Source: Planctomycetaceae bacterium
GTDB taxonomy: Bacteria; Planctomycetota; Planctomycetia; Planctomycetales; Planctomycetaceae
Assembly (NCBI GenBank): GCA_020426085.1
Contig: JAGQQP010000192.1
Coordinates: 1 to 7,536, forward strand
Length of the DNA stretch: 7,536 nucleotides
Reading direction: 5' to 3'
Position 1 is the stretch's first letter; each line of letters starts with the position of its first letter. Positions 1-5,869 of the stretch are shown here, in pieces. Made by a program: the position numbers and the translations under genes. The notes beneath the pieces were generated by a model. It was not told the DNA's origin, made no database searches, and was given only the letters and a program-made list of their open reading frames with translations.

Positions 1-164
1 GTCTGCCCTTCCTGCTGCAGGCCGGCTTGCGCGAACTGCAGTCCCAGCTGCGTTTTGCCGATGCCAGTCGCCCCCAGCACGACGGTCAGTTTGCCCGGCA
101 GCAATCCGCCTGCAAGCAGTTCGTCGAGTTCCGGAATTCCCGTTTTCTGTCGTATGTCAGCCAT
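1..164 (-). CDS. RecA/KaiC-like ATPase, N-terminal fragment
   Basis: The 5' end of a gene on the minus strand, cut off by the left edge of the window after 54 codons. The visible protein opens with a [19 protein letters not shown] stretch (residues 8-26), the classic lead-in of KaiC/RadA/RecA-fold ATPases (the 'G-ld-ll-GGl-pG' pattern). A clean Walker A motif GATGIGKT follows at residues 31-38, with Lys37 and Thr38 as the expected phosphate and Mg2+ ligands. Walker B and any C-terminal domain lie outside the window, so a circadian-type KaiC, a RadA-like protein and a generic KaiC-domain ATPase cannot be told apart. The ATG at 164 was chosen because an AAGAGG Shine-Dalgarno sits about 6 nt upstream; the ATG at 177 is out of frame and stops after six codons. 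The start lies 79 bp downstream of the aldolase-like gene on the same strand, so read-through from that operon is possible. Confidence 0.8.
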   Translation of the reverse strand, partial: MADIRQKTGIPELDELLAGGLLPGKLTVVLGATGIGKTQLGLQFAQAGLQQEGQ

Positions 165-180
165 GATGCCTCTTCATTTC

Positions 181-197
181 GCAGAGAGAATCTCCGC
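181..197. repeat. Short inverted repeat in the leader of the KaiC-like gene
   Basis: A 7-bp stem (GCAGAGA / TCTCCGC, one G-T pair) closes a 3-nt loop in the 79-bp gap between the aldolase-like stop and the KaiC-like start. In the direction of transcription (minus) it is followed by GAAATGAAGAGG and no U-run, so it is not an intrinsic terminator. It could fold just upstream of the ribosome binding site. Its role is unknown. Confidence 0.3.
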
Positions 198-243
198 GCC
201 TTTGTTGTTTTGGGATTGTGCCAGCCGCTGAGTCGACCGAAGG

Positions 244-1359
244 TCAGACGGTAATATAGCGGTCGCGTGCTGCCACATTCCAGTGGTCGACCACTTTTCC
301 GCCACTGACAACGGTGACCGATTTATGCAGTGCCGATGTCGGACAGACGTGTCGGGGAATCGCCAGCAGTTCATCACCGGGTTGAAATTCAGCAGCCCGC
401 GCACTCATCACAACCAGGTGTTCTTCATTCTGCAGCACCGGTTTCGCATCGGGGAGATCGGGGAACCGACACCGGTTTTCCATCGCAGGATCAGAGGCAA
501 TCGCTTTATAACCCAGATCGAACGTGATCCGTTCAGAATCGGGACGACTGATGACACGCGTTAATACCAGCGCTGCAGGAGTAAATTTCAGATCGGGGAA
601 CAGCTCCCCATAACCGACATCATGCAGCACGCAGGTTCCCGGACAGACTTCAATATCGGGATCGTCAATGCCGGCAAAAATCGGGAACGAACCGGTCGCG
701 CCCGCAACGATGCGTGGCACGGAGAGTCCTTCGGTGACCAGTTGATCGCGCAAACGACTCACATTGTTCCAGACCTCGTTGACGGCAATCTCCCGTTCAT
801 GAATATCAACCTGATGATTCTGACCGTCGTAGGCATGCAACCCCGCGGCAATTAAACCCGGTGTGTTGGCAATCATCTGGTAAAGTTCGACAGCAGTCTC
901 TCCCGGGGGAAGTCCGGTTCGATTCTGTCCGGTATTCAGATCAAGCAGGACTTCAATTTCGAGCCCGGCGGCAGTCATGGCTTCGCCCAGCAGTTCAATC
1001 GGGCCGGGATGATCGGCTGTCACCTGCAGCGACACATCGGGCCAGCGCTTGCGGAATTCAACAGCACGGGCGATGTTGGGGCCCACCAGGTTATACGCCA
1101 GACAGATATCTTTGACACCCGTATCAGCCAGCATTTCCGCTTCGGCAAAAGTCGCCGCCTTATGCTTCTTAATCCCCAGTGAAAGCTCCAGCTGGATGAT
1201 TTCGCGCATCTTATGTGTTTTACAATGCGGGCGCAGCCGGGAAGGATCGCCGACCAGCTCAATCATTTTTCGTAAGTTGTCCTCAAGCAGATCCTTGAAG
1301 ATAATCATTCCCGGAGAAATGATCTGACTTGTATCGTCTATCTGATAGCATGCATCCAT
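244..1359 (-). CDS. D-threonine aldolase / D-serine dehydratase-like PLP enzyme
   Basis: A 371-residue fold-type III PLP enzyme of the DSD1/D-threonine aldolase family, with an alanine-racemase-like N-terminal barrel and a C-terminal D-serine-dehydratase-like domain. The motif RPHCKTHK at residues 43-50 is the family's cofactor site, and Lys47 is the expected Schiff-base lysine. Near the C-terminus, PRHVCP (His337, Cys339) matches the His-x-Cys pair that binds the catalytic divalent metal (Zn2+ in characterised D-serine dehydratases). Length is normal for the family. Known members cleave D-threonine/D-allothreonine to glycine and acetaldehyde, or dehydrate D-serine or D-threo-3-hydroxyaspartate; sequence alone does not choose between these. 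No signal peptide is seen, so it is probably cytoplasmic. The ATG at 1359 has a CAGGT Shine-Dalgarno about 7 nt upstream. It follows the amidohydrolase by 27 bp and is probably the last gene of the symporter operon. Confidence 0.85.
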   Translation of the reverse strand: MDACYQIDDTSQIISPGMIIFKDLLEDNLRKMIELVGDPSRLRPHCKTHKMREIIQLELSLGIKKHKAATFAEAEMLADTGVKDICLAYNLVGPNIARAVEFRKRWPDVSLQVTADHPGPIELLGEAMTAAGLEIEVLLDLNTGQNRTGLPPGETAVELYQMIANTPGLIAAGLHAYDGQNHQVDIHEREIAVNEVWNNVSRLRDQLVTEGLSVPRIVAGATGSFPIFAGIDDPDIEVCPGTCVLHDVGYGELFPDLKFTPAALVLTRVISRPDSERITFDLGYKAIASDPAMENRCRFPDLPDAKPVLQNEEHLVVMSARAAEFQPGDELLAIPRHVCPTSALHKSVTVVSGGKVVDHWNVAARDRYITV

Positions 1360-1386
1360 GAGCAGACCTGATCGCAGTTTGAAAAA

Positions 1387-2226
1387 TTAAATACCCTGAA
1401 AGAAAACTTTTTCCGCTGTTTTCTCCAGGATCCATTCTTTATCCATCGCAGACAGGAAAGGCAGTCCGTTCTTCACCAGACCGATGGAGGCCTGATAGGA
1501 ATGATCGCCTTGAACCTGATAAGGACAGTCGGTGGCCCACATCAGACGATTGGCACCGAAGGCCTGGTACACTTTCTGGATCAGCGGCAGCAGATCATGG
1601 TAAGGCATCTTTTTCTTACCCAGCGCGTAAAAGGCAGAGACTTTCACATACACATTCGGATGCTTCGCCATCTTGCAGAGCATGTCGACTTCTTTGGGAT
1701 CGATTTCCCCTGTGACGCCAATGCGGGCCAGGTGATCGATCACCACAGTGGTATCACGGTGCTTCTGACACATTTTATCCAGCGCAGGCAGTCCGACGGC
1801 ATCCATCAGACAGCACATGGCCATGCCTTCTTTCGCACCGGTGGTCCACATTTCTTCCATGCAGTCCCCGTCCAGCCATTCATCGACTTTTTTCGACAGA
1901 GGACGAATACGAAAGCCCCGCACTCCCTTCTTTTTCAGCTCCAGCATTTTAGGTGTCGGCTTTTCTCCATTCTGATCGATCACCGCCACGCCTGAGAACA
2001 TGCCCGGATATTTCGCCATGCAGTCCAGCATGTAGCTGTTGTCAAAACCGTAGAAGGACATCTGAATCAGCACCACCCGATTCACGCCGACCGGCATCAT
2101 TTCCGCCTGCAATTCTTCAGCCGTAAAGCTGGGGGGGACCATATCAGAAACCTGGAACCCGGGTGCCAGGGGATACTTTTTGACATCCGGAGTCCAGACA
2201 TGCGAATGTGCGTCGATATATTCCAT
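1387..2226 (-). CDS. Amidohydrolase-2 family metal-dependent hydrolase
   Basis: A 279-residue TIM-barrel hydrolase of the amidohydrolase-related family (Amidohydro_2). The N-terminal DAHSHVW (His7, His9) is the beta-1 metal-site motif, VVIDHLARIG carries a conserved histidine (His165), and RLMWATDCPY carries the terminal catalytic aspartate (Asp233). This arrangement is shared with L-fuconolactonase, 2-pyrone-4,6-dicarboxylate lactonase and 4-sulfomuconolactone hydrolase, which hydrolyse lactones, and with decarboxylases of the same superfamily. The early HVWTPDVKKYPL stretch most resembles the lactonase branch, but this is an impression and not a proven assignment. No signal peptide is visible. 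The ATG at 2226 is supported by GAGGA 7 nt upstream. It lies 45 bp downstream of the symporter and 27 bp upstream of the PLP enzyme, implying that it acts on an imported substrate. Confidence 0.85.
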   Translation of the reverse strand: MEYIDAHSHVWTPDVKKYPLAPGFQVSDMVPPSFTAEELQAEMMPVGVNRVVLIQMSFYGFDNSYMLDCMAKYPGMFSGVAVIDQNGEKPTPKMLELKKKGVRGFRIRPLSKKVDEWLDGDCMEEMWTTGAKEGMAMCCLMDAVGLPALDKMCQKHRDTTVVIDHLARIGVTGEIDPKEVDMLCKMAKHPNVYVKVSAFYALGKKKMPYHDLLPLIQKVYQAFGANRLMWATDCPYQVQGDHSYQASIGLVKNGLPFLSAMDKEWILEKTAEKVFFQGI

Positions 2227-2271
2227 AGCAAGATCCTCGATAGAGTCAGATACCCGTGAGACAAAACCGGC

Positions 2272-4263
2272 TCAGGAACCGGCTTTCTCAGTATAGAAAA
2301 ACTTTTGTACCAGTTCCTGTGGCGGTGGTGCGGTCAGCTTGGTGACAATGAAACCACAGAAGAATGATCCGAACAGACCAACAATGATCGGATCGAAATC
2401 AAACATCTGATAAGGTTTGAAAAAGCTGCCGTTCTCGAAGTAACCTGTGACATACATCGCCAGATGCAGCCCGAACCCTCCCAGCATTGCCCCCATCGCT
2501 CCCGCGGCATTCACTCGTCGCCAGTACAGACCGTAGATAATCGGTGCCAGGAAGCTCGCAGCCAGTCCACTTCCCACATACACGATGATGTCCTGCAGGA
2601 ACTGGGGCGGGTTGATAGCAACGACCATGGCCACAGTACCGACCACAAATGTCGCCAGGTAACTCAACAGCTTGATGGTCTTCTCGCTGGCTTCAGGATT
2701 AATATTCCGCTGATACACGTCTCGCACCCAGGCAGAGGAAATCAGCAGCAGGAAACTGTCGACGGTCGACATCACCGCGGCAAACGGTGCGGCGACCAAT
2801 AGTCCCGCCAGCCAGCCCATGCCGATATGTTCGGTCAGATAAACGGCCATCGCCGGCATGATCCGGTCCGATTCGCCTTCCATCCCCGGTAATAAAACGC
2901 GGGCACAGCAGAAGATGACCACCAGCGGAAAATAAATCAGCGTGTAATAAATGGCGACCGTACAGATGGAGCGCTGCAGCGTTTTCGTATCACGAAATGC
3001 CATCAGGCGGACCATATTCGCAGGCTGTCCCGTTCCGGAAATCGCCCACATGAAAAAGAAGGAAATCGCCAGACTTAAAGGGAGAAAACCGGTGTTACTA
3101 CTGGGACTTGGTCCCGGTCCCACAATATAGGCCCCCTGCTGACTCGCTTCTTCTCCATAGGCATATTGCACAAGGTCGATGTTCGAAACAGTCACGCCGT
3201 CCAGAAAGTTTTCGCTTTCACGTCGCCCCAGGATGCGTTCAATATCATCCAGGGTCGTCAACTGAATGACTTTGACTTCATCAACGGATGTCTCCCCGGC
3301 GGGAATTTCAGCAGCTGCGGTTACCCGGAACAACAGGGGAACTTTCGAATCCGCGATCGGTTTGTCTGTAATCCAGGTTCCCACTTCAACCCGCATGTTC
3401 TCGGCAGCAGGCTTGTCCAGTGTCAGGGTGATTCCCCCTTTATCGCCTGCGGAAAAACGGGGCGGGGTCATCTTCGCCATCAGCTTCGTAGTATTTTCAA
3501 GTCCGCCTGCCTGGGAAATTGCCAGCGGCAACATGATGATCACACCAATCACCATCACGATCCCCTGCATCACATCGGTCCAGACCACGGCATGAAAACC
3601 GCCGTAAGTGGTATAGATGATGACGGCGATACCAAATACCAGCAGGCAGAGCAGATATTCAGGACTCACGCCATCAGACAGAAACGGAATCCCCGAGACA
3701 GCCTGCGCCAGACCATCGGCGGTACTTTCAAAGATAGAGACGCCATCCAGAAGTGTCTGCAGAATCAGGCTGCCTGCTTTGAACTGGGCCACCAGGTTAA
3801 ATGACATGAAAAATACGATCAGCGAAACCGCCATCAGGCCTAATACGGGGCTGTGAAAGCGATCGCGGACAACGTCGGGAACGGTAATCGAACCGGAACG
3901 ACGCGCCACCTGATTCAAGCGTTTTCCAATCAGCCCCATCGTACAGATGGGAACCACCATGTAACTGCCGATCCAGAGTGCCAGAATCCAGCCATGCGAA
4001 TAAATCTTCGATGGAAATCCGGTAAAACTTCCGCCGGAACTGCTGGTCGCGGCAAAGGTCAACGCAAACGCCCAGACGCCCAGGCCACGACTACCCAGAA
4101 AGTATTCACTGAGGAAGCTCTTACTTTTGAGCAGTCGATTGGATAACGCAGCAATCACAAAAACCGCGGCGGTATAGATTAAAAAAGAAACGAGTGCCGC
4201 ATTCGGGTTGGACTCGGCAAACAGTGTCGGCAGACTCACATTTGTTGTGGATAAAAAACTCAA
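2272..4263 (-). CDS. Sodium:solute symporter (SSS family) with large extracytoplasmic insert
   Basis: A 663-residue polytopic membrane protein of the SSS (PutP/PanF/SGLT) family. Landmarks in order: a first helix near residues 22-41; SSSGGSFTGFPSKIY (74-88), the unwound first-core-helix region; the family signature YTTYGGFHAVVWTDVMQG (217-234); FFFMWAISGTGQPANMVR (402-419); and AAPFAAVMSTVDSFLLL (491-507), whose Ser/Thr cluster matches the Na2 sodium site. About 12-13 helices are apparent. Between two helices, residues ~255-390 form a polar, beta-like insert absent from ordinary members, which explains the large size (typical members have about 480-550 residues). From PutP topology this loop should face outward. 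The start is TTG, overlapping the TGA of the upstream small gene (TTGA), with a strong GGGGGGA Shine-Dalgarno 7 nt upstream. This start gives tight coupling with the DUF997-like partner. The nearby ATG at 4269-4267 is out of frame. The substrate is unknown; the neighbours suggest a carboxylate or amino-acid-like compound. Confidence 0.93.
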   Translation of the reverse strand: MSFLSTTNVSLPTLFAESNPNAALVSFLIYTAAVFVIAALSNRLLKSKSFLSEYFLGSRGLGVWAFALTFAATSSSGGSFTGFPSKIYSHGWILALWIGSYMVVPICTMGLIGKRLNQVARRSGSITVPDVVRDRFHSPVLGLMAVSLIVFFMSFNLVAQFKAGSLILQTLLDGVSIFESTADGLAQAVSGIPFLSDGVSPEYLLCLLVFGIAVIIYTTYGGFHAVVWTDVMQGIVMVIGVIIMLPLAISQAGGLENTTKLMAKMTPPRFSAGDKGGITLTLDKPAAENMRVEVGTWITDKPIADSKVPLLFRVTAAAEIPAGETSVDEVKVIQLTTLDDIERILGRRESENFLDGVTVSNIDLVQYAYGEEASQQGAYIVGPGPSPSSNTGFLPLSLAISFFFMWAISGTGQPANMVRLMAFRDTKTLQRSICTVAIYYTLIYFPLVVIFCCARVLLPGMEGESDRIMPAMAVYLTEHIGMGWLAGLLVAAPFAAVMSTVDSFLLLISSAWVRDVYQRNINPEASEKTIKLLSYLATFVVGTVAMVVAINPPQFLQDIIVYVGSGLAASFLAPIIYGLYWRRVNAAGAMGAMLGGFGLHLAMYVTGYFENGSFFKPYQMFDFDPIIVGLFGSFFCGFIVTKLTAPPPQELVQKFFYTEKAGS

Positions 4264-4637
4264 GACTCATTCCCCCCGGTAGTTGCTTCATCTTCTGCTG
4301 CATGCATCTCTGCAATTTCTTCTGCGAGATCTTCACCTTCGTGAGCTACTCCGAGGTCGTCTTCTTTCATATAGAACAGGCAGAACCAGATGGTAAACAG
4401 GTCGGCGACCACCCAGGGGAAGGCAATCCCCCAGAACACCCAGCTGGGAATGCCCATCGTGGTTTCAACTGATTCCGGATCGAGGCCGGACTGAAACCCG
4501 TTGATGTAACAGTAAGGGACGGCCCATAATAAAGCGACCACCCATAAACCCAGAATAATCCAGGCTTCACGTTTTGAGTTTAAAAAAACAGGGTCAAGCT
4601 GCATTGACTCTGTGTCGTTCGATGGTGCGGTACTCAT
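4260..4637 (-). CDS. Small DUF997/YhdT-like membrane subunit of the symporter
   Basis: A 125-residue protein with two hydrophobic helices, at about residues 24-45 (EAWIILGLWVVALLWAVPYC) and 64-89 (PSWVFWGIAFPWVVADLFTI and onward), followed by FYMKEDDLG and a very acidic C-terminal tail (residues ~91-119). The two-helix plan, the Trp/Pro-rich second helix ending in an acidic 'EDDLG'-type motif, and its place immediately before an SSS symporter match the DUF997/YhdT family that accompanies PanF-like transporters. It is probably a small accessory subunit in the inner membrane. The frame is open upstream to an ATG at 4718, but the ATG at 4637 is chosen: it has GTGAGGG ending 7 nt upstream, and the 4718 start would lie at or above the predicted transcription start. 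Its TGA overlaps the symporter TTG. The N-terminus and acidic tail are longer than in enterobacterial YhdT. Family assignment is from memory and is moderately sure. Confidence 0.8.
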   Translation of the reverse strand: MSTAPSNDTESMQLDPVFLNSKREAWIILGLWVVALLWAVPYCYINGFQSGLDPESVETTMGIPSWVFWGIAFPWVVADLFTIWFCLFYMKEDDLGVAHEGEDLAEEIAEMHAAEDEATTGGNES

Positions 4638-4667
4638 TGCACGGCCCTCACTTCTAAACGAATATCT

Positions 4668-4685
4668 CTTAAGTTGAGCGTTAAG
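4668..4685. repeat. Inverted repeat CTTAA-N8-TTAAG at the operon transcription start
   Basis: CTTAA (4668-4672) and TTAAG (4681-4685) are inverted arms separated by 8 bp, falling at or just after the predicted transcription start of the symporter operon. This is a plausible repressor half-site pair, but the arms are short and could arise by chance. Confidence 0.25.
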
Positions 4686-4691
4686 CGACCG

Positions 4692-4720
4692 ATTGTACTC
4701 TCGATCATGACGAGACACAA
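4692..4720 (-). promoter_or_regulatory. Sigma70-type promoter of the symporter operon
   Basis: On the minus strand, TTGTGT (4720-4715) and TACAAT (4697-4692) are separated by 17 bp. The -10 differs from TATAAT at one base and the -35 keeps TTG. Transcription would start near 4685, giving a leader of about 48 nt before the ATG at 4637. An inverted repeat CTCG-N7-CGAG (4700-4714) fills the spacer and could be an operator. The pattern is visible, but activity is inferred. Confidence 0.5.
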
Positions 4721-4766
4721 AGGACCTCTACCCGATTGCACAAATTTTATTAGAACTGAATTCAAC

Positions 4767-4796
4767 GTGACACAAACGTGAACAGACTGTTATACT
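4767..4796 (+). promoter_or_regulatory. Sigma70-type promoter of the TRASH lipoprotein gene
   Basis: GTGACA (4767-4772) and TATACT (4791-4796) are 18 bp apart on the plus strand, close to the consensus at both boxes. The predicted start near 4803 leaves a leader of about 80 nt before the ATG at 4884. It is divergent from, and about 50 bp away from, the symporter operon promoter, so the two units share one 246-bp control region. Confidence 0.55.
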
Positions 4797-4812
4797 GTCT
4801 CCCAGATAAAAC

Positions 4813-4847
4813 CTGCTGGTTTTACCTGTAAAACCGACAGCGTTTTT
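4813..4847 (+). terminator. Attenuator-like hairpin in the lipoprotein leader
   Basis: GGTTTTA (4818-4824) pairs perfectly with TAAAACC (4829-4835) around a CCTG tetraloop. The outer CTG (4813-4815) and CAG (4838-4840) can extend the stem across a small internal mismatch. A TTTTT run (4843-4847) follows within 3 nt. Hairpin plus U-run inside a 5' leader resembles an intrinsic terminator placed to attenuate the downstream gene. A competing fold is visible: GAC-A-GCG (4836-4842) can pair with CGC-GTC (4848-4853). The stem is AT-rich, so terminator strength would be modest. Confidence 0.35.
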
Positions 4848-4883
4848 CGCGTCAAACCATAATCTCTACGGGAGTGAGTGCAA

Positions 4884-5858
4884 ATGAATCTGCGTCCGTT
4901 ATTTCCAGTTACTGTCTGCACCCTGTTACTGATCTGCGGCACAGGCTGTGGTTCTTCAGATGCGCCTCAGCAACCGGTCGAACAGGTCAGCGTTGATCTG
5001 GGCGGCGGCGGTGTCGATCTGGGAGCCGGCGAACCTCTGGAAATGGAAGACAGCAAACCGACGCCTGCCGAAACAAAGAAAAAACCGGTGCGTCGCTTCC
5101 AGCCGATCACGCTGGGCGGTGGTGCGTCACCAGCAGGATCGAAAGCGGAAATCCCTGAAGAACAGAAGTTCGACAGCGTACTCGAAGCACTCAAACCATT
5201 ACAGGTCATGCTCGGCGACTGGCGCGGGATCACTTATAAAAAAACCGACGGATTCAGTTCTGTGGAAACACTCGACTGGGTCTGGGACCTGCAGACCAAT
5301 CCACAGCAGCCGGCACTCGTCATGAAAGCTGATAAAAGCCGCTACCATGAAAATGCCCGGTTAACTTATCTGACCGACAAACAGAAGTACCAGTTAACCA
5401 TCACCGGCAAAGAGGGAGACAAACGGATTTACGAAGGCGACTTTACCGTTCCGGTTGCCAAAGTGGAAGGGGATGCCGATCCCAATATCCTGCAGACCAC
5501 TTACAAACTCAGCCTGTCTCTCATCGACCCGGGGGATGAACGAAAGAACGTCCAGATTACTTTCAATCAGCAGAACAACGATCGCTACCTGTATGAAATC
5601 TATAATCTGCGCGGTGACAGTGTCACCCTGGCCGATACGATCACCACCAGGCGTGACGGAACCTCGTTTGCGAAAAGCGATTCCGATTACGGTGATAAAA
5701 CCTGCGTGATTTCTGGCGGCCTGGGAACCTCGCAGGTGAACTACCAGGGAAAATCGTACTGGGTCTGCTGCAGCGGTTGCCGCAAAGCCTTTGATGCCGA
5801 CCCGGAAAAATGGATCGCCAAATACGAAGCCAACAAGAAAAAGACGGCGAATCAGTAA
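4884..5858 (+). CDS. Lipoprotein with C-terminal TRASH/YHS-type metal-binding domain
   Basis: A 324-residue predicted lipoprotein. Residues 1-21 form a signal peptide ending in CGTGC, with Cys22 the likely lipidated residue (Gly at -3 is not ideal for a lipobox). Residues 23-90 are a Gly/Pro/Lys-rich low-complexity linker containing a duplicated VDLGGG/VDLGAG unit. Residues ~95-265 begin with LKPLQVMLGDWRGITYKK and are beta-strand rich, reminiscent of lipocalin-like/DUF1579-like barrels. The C-terminus carries CVISGG (Cys274), then VCCSGCRKAFDADPEKW (Cys295, Cys296, Cys299). The spacing C-x20-C-x3-C fits the TRASH pattern, and the surroundings match YHS domains that bind transition metals such as copper. 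A role in envelope metal sensing or handling is an inference. The ATG at 4884 is preferred over the in-frame GTG at 4878 because GGGAG at 4870-4874 is 9 nt from the ATG but only 3 nt from the GTG. The gene ends 11 bp from the stop of the convergent neighbour. Confidence 0.85.
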   Translation: MNLRPLFPVTVCTLLLICGTGCGSSDAPQQPVEQVSVDLGGGGVDLGAGEPLEMEDSKPTPAETKKKPVRRFQPITLGGGASPAGSKAEIPEEQKFDSVLEALKPLQVMLGDWRGITYKKTDGFSSVETLDWVWDLQTNPQQPALVMKADKSRYHENARLTYLTDKQKYQLTITGKEGDKRIYEGDFTVPVAKVEGDADPNILQTTYKLSLSLIDPGDERKNVQITFNQQNNDRYLYEIYNLRGDSVTLADTITTRRDGTSFAKSDSDYGDKTCVISGGLGTSQVNYQGKSYWVCCSGCRKAFDADPEKWIAKYEANKKKTANQ

Positions 5859-5869
5859 TCACAACAGAT

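Noticed and set aside
2263..2282. CCGG-N8-CCGG hairpin followed by TTTT (minus strand) between the symporter and the amidohydrolase
   Set aside because: The stem is only 4 bp with an 8-nt loop and CCGG is self-complementary by itself; too weak to call a terminator inside an otherwise tight operon.
3166..3804. A long plus-strand open frame (212 codons) opposite the symporter gene
   Set aside because: It is a shadow of the minus-strand coding sequence, which has unmistakable SSS motifs; the plus-strand product has no recognisable domain.
4638..4718. Upstream ATG at 4718 that would extend the DUF997-like protein by 27 residues
   Set aside because: It lies at the predicted -35 box, above the likely transcription start, the extension is not membrane-like, and the ATG at 4637 has a far better Shine-Dalgarno.
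4878..4883. GTG start at 4878 for the lipoprotein
   Set aside because: The GGGAG site is only 3 nt away, too close; the ATG at 4884 has normal spacing and gives a proper signal peptide.
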